Source: Natronorubrum aibiense (lineage in GTDB: Archaea > Halobacteriota > Halobacteria > Halobacteriales > Natrialbaceae). From it: a stretch of DNA of 64,000 nt. The stretch is from contig NZ_CP045488.1 in assembly GCF_009392895.1 (NCBI RefSeq), positions 2,418,001 to 2,482,000 on the forward strand, given 5' to 3'. Positions 24,772-33,422 of the stretch are shown here, piece by piece. The position numbers were made by a program, and so were the translations under genes. The notes below the pieces were generated by a model, which was given only the letters and a program-made list of their open reading frames with translations, had not been told where the DNA came from and ran no database searches. Within the stretch, counting starts at the first letter, position 1. Each line of letters begins with the position of its first letter.

Positions 24772-25685
24772 GGGCGGTCGGTCTGAGTCCGTTGCAAGCA
24801 AATCCCGGCGCGATCGGTCGCGCGCTCGAGAATGCAGGACTCGACGCGGCCCTCGCCGGGAGTGCAGAGAGCGCGATCAAGTTCGTCATTGCGTTCGTCG
24901 CGATCTGGTTCATCGGTCGACTGATCGTCTTGCCGCTGGTCAAGCGCGCGTTCGACAAACGCGAACTCGACAAACACGCGCAGAATCCGCTGTTGATGTT
25001 GACGAAGTTCGGTATCGCGTTCGTCGCGATCGCGATCGCGTTCGGATTCGCCGGCTACGGGAACTTCCTCGTGTCGATGGCCGGCATCGCCGCGGCCGGT
25101 GCACTCGCGATCGGACTGGCGATGCAAAACGTCATCTCGAACTTCGTTGCCGGTGTGTTTATTTATACTGACAAGCCGTTCCGGATCGGTGACTGGATCG
25201 AGTGGGACGACGGCACCTACACGGGTGTCGTTGAGGACATCAGTCTTCGCGTGACGCGTGTTCGGACGTTCGATAACGAACTCCTAACAGTCCCGAACTC
25301 CGCACTGACCGACAGTGTTCTCAAAAACCCCGTCGACGCCGACAAACTCCGGCTGAAGTTCCTCTTCGGTATCGGCTACGGCGACGACATCGAGCAGGCG
25401 ACCGAGATCATCGTCGAAGAAGCCGAGCGCCACGCCGACATTCTGGACGAGCCCGCACCCTCCGTCCGACTGACCGAACTCGGTGACTCCGACGTCGGAC
25501 TGCAGTCGCGCTTCTGGATCGCAGACCCGTCTCGCGCTGACTTCGTTCGGACACGCGGCGAGTACGTCACCGCGGTCAAGGAACGCTTCGACGAGGAAGG
25601 CATCGACATCCCCTACCCCGTCCGTACACTCGAGGGCGGACTCAAGCTTGCAGACCGACAACGGATCGGACAGACGACCGACTAG
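24768..25685 (+). CDS. mscS: MscS family mechanosensitive ion channel
   Basis: 305 residues, ATG overlapping the YhbY stop (ATGA). Two to three N-terminal hydrophobic segments precede the pore helix FLVSMAGIAAAGALAIGLAM and the beta-domain signature NFVAGVFIYTDKPFRIGDWI, then VTRVRTFDNELLTVPNSAL and a C-terminal alpha/beta domain. It opens under membrane tension to release solutes after osmotic downshift, which matters for a halophile. Length and layout are typical of MscS. Confidence 0.93.
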   Translation: MRAVGLSPLQANPGAIGRALENAGLDAALAGSAESAIKFVIAFVAIWFIGRLIVLPLVKRAFDKRELDKHAQNPLLMLTKFGIAFVAIAIAFGFAGYGNFLVSMAGIAAAGALAIGLAMQNVISNFVAGVFIYTDKPFRIGDWIEWDDGTYTGVVEDISLRVTRVRTFDNELLTVPNSALTDSVLKNPVDADKLRLKFLFGIGYGDDIEQATEIIVEEAERHADILDEPAPSVRLTELGDSDVGLQSRFWIADPSRADFVRTRGEYVTAVKERFDEEGIDIPYPVRTLEGGLKLADRQRIGQTTD

Positions 25686-25896
25686 CAGCGCGTTTCGACG
25701 ACTCGTTTCTCCGATTTTCGGTGGCAGCTAGTAACTCGAGTCACGACGTCGCCGATCGACATCCAGCATACGATTCGTCGTTCATCGGTGAGCAGCGACT
25801 TGACTCGGCCCGTATACAACTACACTTTCCCTACAGAAAGTAAAATTGGAAACTGTTATAACGGAACGGCGAGTCGTGTCAACTGACGGTTCAATC

Positions 25897-26046
25897 ATGG
25901 AACCAGTACTCTTACACCACGTCAGCCACGGAATGCTACTCGGAATCTCCGCTCTCGTCGGCGTTCTCGGCTTCGCTGGCGGCATGAGCTTTGCAAAGCG
26001 ACAGGCACAACAGCAGCCGACCAACACCTCGTCGCTCGAGGAGTAA
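25897..26046 (+). CDS. Single-helix small membrane protein
   Basis: 49 residues from ATG 25897. One transmembrane helix (GMLLGISALVGVLGFAGGMSFA) with a short N-terminal part containing LLHHVSHG and a polar tail (KRQAQQQPTNTSSLEE). A TATA-like TGTTATAAC lies about 38 bases upstream. Too short for family assignment; codon usage and layout look genuine. Confidence 0.55.
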   Translation: MEPVLLHHVSHGMLLGISALVGVLGFAGGMSFAKRQAQQQPTNTSSLEE

Positions 26047-26342
26047 CACGACTGCGAGTCCCTCGAGCGTTGCCTGCAGGACCGAACCGAAATCCACACC
26101 CACCCACAGCAACCCGGTCGAGACTGCGGACTGAACGGCACTGGTGGGTCCTCTGACCTACCGACTGTCCACTCGAGGGGACCCTTTTGGCACCGACCAG
26201 AACGGCCCGGAGCGACATCGGTCGTCGAAAGCAACAGTCGATGAGCGTCGCTTATCGGACTCGAGTGACGGGTGCTGTCGTGGCCGGGAGTGACACGCCG
26301 CGCTCGTGGAGCACTGACTGTGTCGAGTAAAATCGGTATGAA

Positions 26343-26645
26343 TGTGGAAGCCGCGGTTGCCCGGCGTTCCGGCCGGAGGAATCCCGGTTGCCTTCTCCAC
26401 CCCGCGACCCGTCGAGCGACAGGTGTCCGGCGGTCCACTGCTCGCTTCCGCGCCTGATGGGCTGTCGCCGGCTAACCACGATGGGACGTCCCTGCGGACG
26501 GCCATCGTGGACCGCTGTCCCCGACGGACGAGGCTTCCATGTTGGCTCCCGGGGCTCCGGTCGGTCTGACCGGACGCCTGCGGTGTTCGGTCCCCGCTGA
26601 TGACCATAGCGCGGGTAATGAGCAGGGCCAAACTGCCCGACCTAT
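26343..26645 (-). ncRNA. ffs: Signal recognition particle 7S RNA
   Basis: On the minus strand the SRP helix 8 signature ATCAGGCGCGGAAGCGAGCAG is read at 26458-26438, matching the conserved archaeal pattern GTCAGG..CGGAAG..AGCAG that binds SRP54. Long complementary arms on either side (for example CCGACCGGAG near the 5' side with CTCCGGCCGG near the 3' side) form helix 5. A TATA-like CTTAAGTAC (26675-26667) puts the 5' end near 26645; ending the helix-1/5 pairing near 26343 gives about 300 bases, the usual archaeal length. Both ends are estimates. Confidence 0.88.
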
Positions 26646-26666
26646 CCAACTTGGTGTAAGCGATCG

Positions 26667-26675
26667 GTACTTAAG
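26667..26675 (-). promoter_or_regulatory. TATA box of the 7S RNA gene
   Basis: CTTAAGTAC on the minus strand, about 26 bases upstream of the inferred 7S RNA 5' end. Confidence 0.5.
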
Positions 26676-26972
26676 GGCCTTTCGCCTCGAAAATCGGACG
26701 ACTGCGCGGGGGCAAAGAGACCAACTGGCGTCGTCGCATCATCGTCGGCACTCGGATTCGTAAAGATCGTCAGGCCTCGCCTTCGGTACTCCCGATCACG
26801 CCCTCGAACTGGCCCGTGTCGGCACCGAATTCGGCAGCCGTTTTGGGCGAGACCGACTCGACTCGAGTCGATTGGACGTGTGGTCGACGACGTCGATCTC
26901 GGTCCCGCTGCCGATCACGACCGTCGCCAACAGAGGAAAAGGACCATTAGTCGCCCGACACATCTCTGGTGT

Positions 26973-27293
26973 ATGGGACTCGGCAGCACCGCAAAGAAGA
27001 TTCAGAGCCTTTCCGATCGCGCCGAAGCGATGTACAAGCAGGTACAGCAACTCCAAAAACGGATCATTGGCCTCGAGGAGGGGATGGACGAAACCCACGA
27101 GACAGTCTCACGTCTCGATCATCAACTCACCGAACAGCGCGCCCTCCTGCTCGCGATCGCCGAAGAGCAGGGAATCGACGGTGAGGAAATCCTCGCCGAA
27201 GCGGCGATCGATGAAGCCGAGGCCGCAGCCGAAGACACGGACGATACCGACGAGAACGCCGACGCAGTCACGGACGCCAAAACAGCCGAATAA
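26973..27293 (+). CDS. DUF5798 family coiled-coil protein
   Basis: 106 residues from ATG 26973 (MGLGSTAKKIQSLSDRAEAM). A long coiled coil (MYKQVQQLQKRIIGLEEGMD and onward, residues about 10-65) ends in LLLAIAEEQGIDGEEILAEA, followed by a disordered acidic tail. The conserved opening and length match the haloarchaeal DUF5798 family. No enzymatic motif; probably an oligomeric structural or adaptor protein. Function unknown. Confidence 0.8.
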   Translation: MGLGSTAKKIQSLSDRAEAMYKQVQQLQKRIIGLEEGMDETHETVSRLDHQLTEQRALLLAIAEEQGIDGEEILAEAAIDEAEAAAEDTDDTDENADAVTDAKTAE

Positions 27294-27372
27294 CGGCTGA
27301 TTCGGGTCCGTCTCTTCGGATTCGAAGTGAGCTACGTGGTCCCTGCGGGCGTCGCGTTCGCTGCGCTCGCAG

Positions 27373-28008
27373 TTACAGTCGAGTCGACAGTCCGGCCGTC
27401 CTGATCTGTGGCTCGTTATCGTCGTCTTCCTCGAGTTCGATGACGGCGTCAAACAGTTGCTTGAGCGTGTTCATCGTCTGCTCGTCGTGCGACGTCGAGT
27501 CGATGATGTAGACGCCCATCGCATCTGCGCTCTGAATGCGGCCGGTAAAGACGTGGAGAAATCGGAACACGGTCTGGAGATCAGAGTACATAAGCAGCGT
27601 CGAAACGGAGTGAAGCAGGACCCGATTCTCGGTGACGCCACGGCCTTCGTAAAACTCCTGGAGGAATTGGGAGAGCTTGATTCCGATTCCAGTCATGTCG
27701 ACAGGTGAGGAGGCGTACTTGACCCGTGGGTCATCGTCGACGGAGCCGATCCCTCGCTGTTTCGTCACGCAGTCGACGACGCCGATATCGGGGTCGATAC
27801 CGGGGCCCACCGACTCGGTGAACGACTCGAGCACCTTACTGGCGCTGTCTTTGGTGGTCACGACGATCGACCCGTCACCGCGAGCGGCACCGCTTGCGAG
27901 GATGTCGAAGGCGATCTGTCGTTTCCCAGTCAGTGGTGGACCTGCGATCAGCAGGTTCGTCCCGGGATCGGTTTCAGTGTCCGGGAGGACATCTGCGAGG
28001 TCATACAT
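27373..28008 (-). CDS. RAD55/KaiC-like ATPase of haloarchaea
   Basis: 211 residues. Walker A is LLIAGPPLTGKRQIAFDIL (the usual final Ser/Thr after Lys is Arg), with a Walker B-like VLLHSVSTLLMYSDLQTV and the RecA-fold end VYIIDSTSHDEQTMNTLKQLFDAVIELEED. These belong to the RecA superfamily, RAD55/KaiC-like group, seen near signalling and gas-vesicle or chemotaxis genes in haloarchaea. Replacement of the Walker A Thr/Ser and lack of a clear acidic Walker B suggest weak or no ATP hydrolysis. Stands alone; upstream TATA-like TAATATAAG on the minus strand. Confidence 0.75.
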   Translation of the reverse strand: MYDLADVLPDTETDPGTNLLIAGPPLTGKRQIAFDILASGAARGDGSIVVTTKDSASKVLESFTESVGPGIDPDIGVVDCVTKQRGIGSVDDDPRVKYASSPVDMTGIGIKLSQFLQEFYEGRGVTENRVLLHSVSTLLMYSDLQTVFRFLHVFTGRIQSADAMGVYIIDSTSHDEQTMNTLKQLFDAVIELEEDDDNEPQIRTAGLSTRL

Positions 28009-28182
28009 ACCAGATACTCACATCCATCTGCAGCCGTACCGATGTTGTTACTGCGCCCGTTGGCCACTCCGGTGTGTGGTATGAAGATACGGTATCCAGC
28101 TTATATTACTTTTGATTGCACCGGTACCACCACTACCAATTACCGGTAGAAGTGCAATGGAGGAGCGGAGACGATACCTAAC

Positions 28183-29037
28183 TCACAGCGCATTCGGCAC
28201 CGTAACGGCGAGTCTACCAACGATAAACGCCAGCGACGCGAGGAACATGCCGTATTTGAGGTGAGACTGGCCGGCCGTCGGGTCCTCGAAACTCTCGATG
28301 GCCGCATAGAGCATGATCGCATCCGCCGGCACCACCACCACCAGATAGACGCTGCCGAAGTACTCGAGCACGTATGGAACCGGGCTCGCGATGACGGCCA
28401 CGACGAGCAGCCCGGCGGCGAGCTGTAGGGCGCGTCGCTCGCCGATCGCGATCGGAAGCGTGTTCAGTCCTTCCTCGCGATCGCCGGTGATGTCTTCGAC
28501 GTCTTTGATGATCTCTCGAGTCAGCGTCGCGATCGCGGCGAGGACGAACAGCATCACGGCGGGACCCATATTGCCCACCGCAGCAGCGCCAAAGAGGAAC
28601 GTACTTCCGACGAGATACGCCACCAGCGCGTTCCCCAGCCCGGGCAGCCCCTTGAAGAACTCCGTGTACGCCACCAGCGCGATGAGGTTGATGGCCGCAA
28701 TCGCGATGGCCGCCACTGGGAGAGTCAGCGCGAGGACGACAGCACCAGCAAACAGGACGAGGCTAAAGCCGAGCGCACCGCGTGGGCTCACCGCCCCGCG
28801 AGGAATCGCCCGCTCGGGCTGGTTGATCCGGTCGATCTCGCGATCGAAGTAGTCGTTGATCGCGTTCCCGGCTCCGACCGCAACGCCCGTTGCGGCAACC
28901 GCCGCCGCTACGGCGAACGGCTCGGTCGTGACGCCGCCGGCGACGAACGCGCCGATAAACGTCAACACGCTCGCTGCGATCACGTTTATCGGTCGCGTCA
29001 ACTCGAGCAACCCACGAACCGTCTCTCCCGCAGTCAT
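28183..29037 (-). CDS. Digeranylgeranylglyceryl phosphate synthase (UbiA family)
   Basis: 284 residues, about eight or nine hydrophobic segments. The first Asp-rich motif is AINDYFDREIDRINQPERAI (Asn61, Asp62, Asp65/Asp69), with PERAIPRG typical of the archaeal lipid branch; the second is in TREIIKDVEDITGDREEGLN. It transfers the second geranylgeranyl chain to geranylgeranylglyceryl phosphate, building the ether-lipid core at the membrane. The sequence opening LLELTRPINVIAASVLTFIGAF fits this branch rather than menaquinone or heme UbiA enzymes. Confidence 0.93.
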   Translation of the reverse strand: MTAGETVRGLLELTRPINVIAASVLTFIGAFVAGGVTTEPFAVAAAVAATGVAVGAGNAINDYFDREIDRINQPERAIPRGAVSPRGALGFSLVLFAGAVVLALTLPVAAIAIAAINLIALVAYTEFFKGLPGLGNALVAYLVGSTFLFGAAAVGNMGPAVMLFVLAAIATLTREIIKDVEDITGDREEGLNTLPIAIGERRALQLAAGLLVVAVIASPVPYVLEYFGSVYLVVVVPADAIMLYAAIESFEDPTAGQSHLKYGMFLASLAFIVGRLAVTVPNAL

Positions 29038-29170
29038 GAACGGGTGTGCTCAGTCGGGCTGGTTAAACGGTCCGATCCACCGTCAAGCGATCAGACGATC
29101 GGCCGCCGGCGTCGGCTCGGCGGTCGGTCACGAAGAAGAACCGCCGTTTGGTGTAGCGAGAAGAGTGTCG

Positions 29171-29377
29171 CTACCGCCACTCTTCGAGATCACAGAGCGT
29201 GTCGGCATCGACGGAGAGCCACTTACAGACCCGTTCGTCGCCAGTGGCGTCCGCAGGGACGGCAGTCCAGACCTCGTTCTCGTCGTCGGAGAGCAACTCG
29301 AGCGGTGCGTCTGCAGACCGGCTATCGTCCGGGATCGGGGCCTCGTTCACCGTCATTGACACTCGAGTGTTGACCAC
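29171..29377 (-). CDS. Small haloarchaeal protein (DUF7511-like)
   Basis: 68 residues. The core LELLSDDENEVWTAVPADAT, then VCKWLSVDADTLCDLEEWR, is a conserved pattern of a short haloarchaeal family that I recall as DUF7511. Start may be ATG 29377 or the internal ATG 29356 (MTVNEAPIP). No membrane segment or catalytic motif. Function unknown. Confidence 0.65.
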   Translation of the reverse strand: MVNTRVSMTVNEAPIPDDSRSADAPLELLSDDENEVWTAVPADATGDERVCKWLSVDADTLCDLEEWR

Positions 29378-29525
29378 ACATCATAAAGACCCCGTACGGT
29401 AATTTTCACCGACTGAGAAGTGGAACGCTGTCGGAACAGCTTGACTCGAGTGTGGCATGCTGATCGGTGTCGAAATCATCTCGAATCGAGTGACTTATAC
29501 GGGGTCGCAAGAAAAGTGGTGGTAA

Positions 29526-29600
29526 GGGCGCTTAGCTCAGTCTGGACAGAGTGCTTGGCTTCGGACCAAGTTGCCACGGGTTCAAATCCTGTAGCGCCCA
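29526..29600 (+). tRNA. tRNA-Arg (anticodon UCG)
   Basis: The acceptor stem GGGCGCT (29526-29532) pairs with AGCGCCC (29593-29599), discriminator A. The anticodon arm TTGG-CTTCGGA-CCAA gives anticodon UCG (Arg, CGA codons). The T arm is ACGGG-TTCAAAT-CCTGT. 75 bases, no intron, CCA not encoded. Confidence 0.95.
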
Positions 29601-29882
29601 TTCGTTTTCCGAATGATCTAGATTCAACAGATAGCAGCGGGTCGCTTATAAAGAGACGCCACTGCGCGCGAAATAATCAGGCAGCCCGTGAGAACGACGG
29701 TCCGCCGGTGTCGGTCGCCGACGACTGACCCGTTTCCGCGGTGAGCAGTTCTTCACCGATACAATAATGGCAAACGTTTTGACCGGTCCATTCGACAACA
29801 GGTCTATGCGACGATCTCAGTGGAGCCGAACAGTTGCGATCCGGGGGTGCGACCGGCTCGCACACCTGACCCCAGTAAGCCC

Positions 29883-31004
29883 ATGAGCCAACATCGGCGA
29901 ACGTTCCTCGCGACCACCGGAGCGATCGCAGTCGGTGGCTGTGTCGTACCCGACTTCGATCCGACCGTCACCGACGACCGCGATTCTACTGCCGATCGCG
30001 ACGGCGACGGCGGCGGGCGCACCGAAACGACGATCGGCTTCGCCGGCGATACGATGGTCGGGCGGAAGCTCAACCGGCAATACGGGCGGCCCGACGTCGA
30101 CCCGGCGACGATCTGGGGTGACCTCCAGCCCCGGCTCGAGTCCCTCGACGGCGTCTGTTGTAACCTTGAGTGTTGTCTGTCGACGCGTGGTGAACCGGCC
30201 CCCGGACGGACGTATCACTTTCGCGGCGATCCGGAGTGGGCGGTCCCCGCGCTCAGCGCAGGGAACGTTCGGTTCGCATCGCTGGCGAACAATCACGCGA
30301 TGGATTACGGGCCGGTTTCACTGACCGACACGATAGACGCGCTCACCGAGGCGGGAATCGACGTCGCGGGTGCCGGCGAGACGCCGGCGGCGGCCCGCTC
30401 GCCGGCCACGTTTTCCGTCGGCGACGTCGCCGTCGCCGTCGTCTCGTTCGCGGACCGATACGTGGGCTACGCTGCGACCGACGACCGGCCGGGAATCGCC
30501 CACATCGCTCCGGATCCGTCGGCTCCCGAAACCCAGCGGGTCGTCGGCGAGGCGATCGAGCGCGCGAAGGCGACCAATCCAGATCTCCTCGTCGCCTCTG
30601 TTCACCTGGGACCCAACTGGGTCGAGCGTCCCAGCGGACAGCTCGTCGCGTTCAATCACTGGCTCGTCGATCGGGGCGTCGACCTCGTTCACGGTCACAG
30701 CGCCCACATCGTGCAGGGGATCGAGCAATACGGCGATGGCGTCGTGCTCCACGACACCGGCGATTTCGTCGACGATTTCGGGGTCAAAGAAGACCTCCGA
30801 AACGACCGCAGCTACCTCTTCGAAGTGACGCTCGAGGACGGAACTCTTCAGGAGATACGGCTCGTTCCGATCGAAATCGACGACGGCGTCTCCCGCGCCG
30901 GCGAGGAGTCGGCGGCGTGGCTCAGGGAGCGGATGCGTGCTCGGTCCGCGCCGTTTGAGACGACGTACGAACGGGACGGGGATGGGCTCGTGGTCCCGCT
31001 GTGA
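29883..31004 (+). CDS. CapA family lipoprotein (metallophosphatase-like)
   Basis: 373 residues from ATG 29883. Signal: RR at 5-6, hydrophobic ATTGAIAVGGC, lipobox Cys20, then an acidic linker. The enzyme-like part has the CapA pattern: IGFAGDTMVGR, CCNLECCLS, FASLANNHAMDYG, HLGPNW, VHGHSAHIVQGIE. These positions hold the metal ligands of the calcineurin-like fold. CapA takes part in poly-gamma-glutamate export/synthesis in bacilli, and some haloarchaea make that polymer. No capB/capC genes are adjacent, so the actual role is open. Stands alone after tRNA-Arg. Confidence 0.85.
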   Translation: MSQHRRTFLATTGAIAVGGCVVPDFDPTVTDDRDSTADRDGDGGGRTETTIGFAGDTMVGRKLNRQYGRPDVDPATIWGDLQPRLESLDGVCCNLECCLSTRGEPAPGRTYHFRGDPEWAVPALSAGNVRFASLANNHAMDYGPVSLTDTIDALTEAGIDVAGAGETPAAARSPATFSVGDVAVAVVSFADRYVGYAATDDRPGIAHIAPDPSAPETQRVVGEAIERAKATNPDLLVASVHLGPNWVERPSGQLVAFNHWLVDRGVDLVHGHSAHIVQGIEQYGDGVVLHDTGDFVDDFGVKEDLRNDRSYLFEVTLEDGTLQEIRLVPIEIDDGVSRAGEESAAWLRERMRARSAPFETTYERDGDGLVVPL

Positions 31005-31106
31005 CCGACCGCGCCTGGCTTCGATCAAGCTTGATTGCCTCCGAACAGAACCGACAAACGTGAGCTACAAGCACAAACAGCCGCCTTGCTCGAGCGATCC
31101 ACAGAC

Positions 31107-32396
31107 TCAGTCGTCGGTCGTCACGTGCGCGGGAGTGTCCGGAGCGGGTGCGGGTGGTTCGTGGGTTCCGAACTCGGGATGGGTTTCTTCCATCCAGAGG
31201 AACACGACCGCGCCGGAGATGAACATCAGGATGGCGGTCATGTAGAAGGCGGCTTCGGCGTTGATGAACTCCATCGAGAGGCCGATCAGGATCGCGCCGA
31301 CGCCGTAGCCCGCGTCGCGCCACATCCGGTAGACGCCCATGCCAGCTGACCGCCAGGTTGGGTGGGCGGCGTCGCTGGGGACGGTCATCAGGTTCGGATA
31401 GAGCAACGCCATTCCCAGCCCGGAGACGCCCGCCAAGATCGCCCACAGGAGGTAGCCCTCGACGAACACCATCCCGAGGACGCCGGCGCCGGCGAGGAAC
31501 ATCCCCGCGATGACGGGCGGTCGTCGGCCGATACGGTCGGCGAGACCACCAGTCCCGATCTGGAGGAAGTACATCGCGCTGTGGACGCCGACGACGACGC
31601 CGACGGCTTCGATCGCGAGGCCCTGGCTCGTGAGATACAGCGGGACGGCGATCCAGAACAGCGTATCGACGAAGTTCTCGATGTGGCCGGCCTGGGCCGC
31701 CGCGAACAGCGTTCGATCGCCGTAGGTCGCTCGCTTCAGCACCTCGTTGAACGGGAGGTTCGCGTCGTGATGGTCGTCGTCACCTTCGAGTTGTGCGAGT
31801 TGGACGGTCTCCTTGATGAGGAAAATCGAGATCAGAAAGGCGAGCACCACCACGGCAGCGAGGAAGTAAAACGGCTCCGGACGGAGGCTCATCTGGCCAG
31901 CGATAACGCCCGTAATCCACGCCCCTGCGGCGACACCGGTGTAGCCGAACGCCTCGTCGATGCCGACGGCCAATCCGCGCTGCTCGGGGCCAGCGAGGTC
32001 GATCTTGGCGTTGATCGCCATGCTCCAGGTCAGCGCCTGGTTGACGCCGAGCAAGATGTTTCCGACGGTGATCCAGCTCCAGTTCGGGGCATAGATGAGA
32101 ATAATCGGGATCGGGAGCGCGGTGAGCCAGCCGAGCACGAGCACCGGCTTGCGCCCGTACTCCTCACCCCACTTGCCGGCATAGAGATTGAGCAGCGCTT
32201 TGACGAAGCCGAAGGAGACGACGAACGAGCCGATGACCAGAAACGACTCGACGCCGAGGACGTCCTCTCCGAGGACGGGAACGACGGTCCGCTCCGACCC
32301 AATGGTCAGCCCCGTCGCGAACACCAGCAGCACGTGCAGCGAGAACTGGCCGAGGTGTTCGCGAATTCCCTGTGTGAGGTCGGATGTCTCGCTCAT
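31107..32396 (-). CDS. Major facilitator superfamily transporter
   Basis: 429 residues with about 12 hydrophobic segments in two halves separated by an acidic loop (LEGDDDHHDANLPFNEVLKR). The MFS loop motif is in GKWGEEYGRKP (between helices 2 and 3) and repeats as GGLADRIGRRP in the second half. Proline/glycine-rich helix segments and the C-terminal EETHPEFGTHE tail are typical of haloarchaeal drug- or sugar-type MFS proteins. Substrate unknown. Its ATG overlaps the stop of a 34-codon upstream gene (ATGA), so its translation is probably coupled to it. Confidence 0.88.
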   Translation of the reverse strand: MSETSDLTQGIREHLGQFSLHVLLVFATGLTIGSERTVVPVLGEDVLGVESFLVIGSFVVSFGFVKALLNLYAGKWGEEYGRKPVLVLGWLTALPIPIILIYAPNWSWITVGNILLGVNQALTWSMAINAKIDLAGPEQRGLAVGIDEAFGYTGVAAGAWITGVIAGQMSLRPEPFYFLAAVVVLAFLISIFLIKETVQLAQLEGDDDHHDANLPFNEVLKRATYGDRTLFAAAQAGHIENFVDTLFWIAVPLYLTSQGLAIEAVGVVVGVHSAMYFLQIGTGGLADRIGRRPPVIAGMFLAGAGVLGMVFVEGYLLWAILAGVSGLGMALLYPNLMTVPSDAAHPTWRSAGMGVYRMWRDAGYGVGAILIGLSMEFINAEAAFYMTAILMFISGAVVFLWMEETHPEFGTHEPPAPAPDTPAHVTTDD

Positions 32397-32497
32397 CGGT
32401 TACTGGTGAACACGACGGCTGAGCCGTCGTCGTATTCGAAAGATTCCTCGTCGATCCGTAACTGCATACTGCGTTCGTCGACGCTCGAGTCGGTCAT
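32393..32497 (-). CDS. 34-residue gene overlapping the MFS transporter start
   Basis: On the minus strand ATG (32497-32495) opens a 34-codon frame, MTDSSVDERSMQLRIDEESF followed by EYDDGSAVVFTSNR, ending with TGA at 32395-32393, which overlaps the transporter ATG by the four-base ATGA pattern used throughout this genome. A TATA-like ATATATTG (about 32532-32525) lies 30 bases before its ATG. The acidic composition and coupling favour a real small protein, possibly needed for or regulating transporter translation. No family recognised. Confidence 0.55.
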   Translation of the reverse strand: MTDSSVDERSMQLRIDEESFEYDDGSAVVFTSNR

Positions 32498-32535
32498 CAG
32501 TGATCGCTCATACACAGCACGCTTCAATATATGTG

Positions 32536-32555
32536 GTGCCGGTCATGACCGGCAC
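32536..32555. promoter_or_regulatory. Perfect 20-base palindrome in a divergent promoter
   Basis: GTGCCGGTCATGACCGGCAC reads the same on both strands. It starts a few bases after the shared TATA-like sequence ATATATG (32528-32534) and lies 32 bases before the ATG of the HTH regulator. Likely an operator (self-repression) or a hairpin in the leader. Confidence 0.6.
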
Positions 32556-32586
32556 TCCTAATTTCGTTGCGAACGGTACTCAGTGT

Positions 32587-33321
32587 ATGAGCCTATACGA
32601 GGCCTCGTTCAGGGTGAAACACGAGTGTCCCTACCGAGAGATTTCGGAGCGCTATCCGGATCTCACGATCCGAGAGTGGTATCTGAGCGACTGTCAGGTG
32701 CTCGAGATCACCTCGTCGGAGACGCCGACAGACGATTTGCGCGCCGAAATCGACGAGTTGGGGACGGTTCTGCACGAATCGGTCGACGACACCGGATTAC
32801 ACGTCGTCACGCAGGCCTGTCTCTGTTCGCTCGAGGGGCCGATCATCGACCGATTCGAGGAACACAACTGCCTGTACCAGCCGCCGACGATCCACCGTCA
32901 GGGCTGGGAGCATTACACGGTAATCGCGTTCGACGAGGCCGACGTTCGGGCACTGATTCGGGACCTCGAGTCGGATCGAGATATCGACGTGCTCTCGAAA
33001 ACCGCCATCTCGGAGCAAGAGATTCCCCACAGCATGTTGGCCCCGGTCGACCAGCTCTTCGACGACCTGACCGACCGACAGCTGGCGGCCCTTCGGTTGG
33101 CTCTCGAGAGCGGGTACTACGAGCAACCGCGAAAGACGTCGCTGCGCGAGTTGGCCGATCGGACATCCGTTGCCCGGTCGACGTACGAAGAACACCTCCG
33201 GAAGGCGGAGAACAAGCTGCTCACGAACGCCGGCGAGTTCCTCCGGTTGGTGACGGCGACCTCGTCAGCGGACCCGCTGCACGTCGATCGGTCAGCGACG
33301 GCCGAACGGCGGGCGGATTGA
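32587..33321 (+). CDS. Bat-type HTH-10 transcription regulator, Cys-rich sensor part
   Basis: 244 residues from ATG 32587 (MSLYEASFRVKHECPYREIS); 29 further codons are open upstream but cross the promoter palindrome. Residues about 1-150 are a sensor-like domain with several cysteines (CPYRE, DCQVLEI, QACLCSLEGP, HNCLYQPP) that could bind metal. Residues about 155-230 are the C-terminal HTH-10 (LTDRQLAALRLALESGYYEQ, TSLRELADRTSVARSTYEEH). A copper P-type ATPase remnant follows 100 bases downstream, so this is probably a metal (copper) responsive regulator of it. The specificity is inferred from context and the cysteines. Confidence 0.8.
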   Translation: MSLYEASFRVKHECPYREISERYPDLTIREWYLSDCQVLEITSSETPTDDLRAEIDELGTVLHESVDDTGLHVVTQACLCSLEGPIIDRFEEHNCLYQPPTIHRQGWEHYTVIAFDEADVRALIRDLESDRDIDVLSKTAISEQEIPHSMLAPVDQLFDDLTDRQLAALRLALESGYYEQPRKTSLRELADRTSVARSTYEEHLRKAENKLLTNAGEFLRLVTATSSADPLHVDRSATAERRAD

Positions 33322-33422
33322 CTGCCCATCGCTCGAGGCCGGGTGTATCGGCGCTGCGGGCGCGCAGTGAGCAAGCCGTACGGCCTTCAGCCGCGATATC
33401 GTAGGTTCGAGACGAGTCGATC

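Noticed and set aside
29677-29865. Minus-strand frame with CHYCIGEELLTAETG between tRNA-Arg and the CapA gene
   Set aside because: The short Cys-x2-Cys segment looks protein-like, but there is only one Cys pair, no good start codon or promoter, and the N-terminal part is poor. Left open as a weak candidate.
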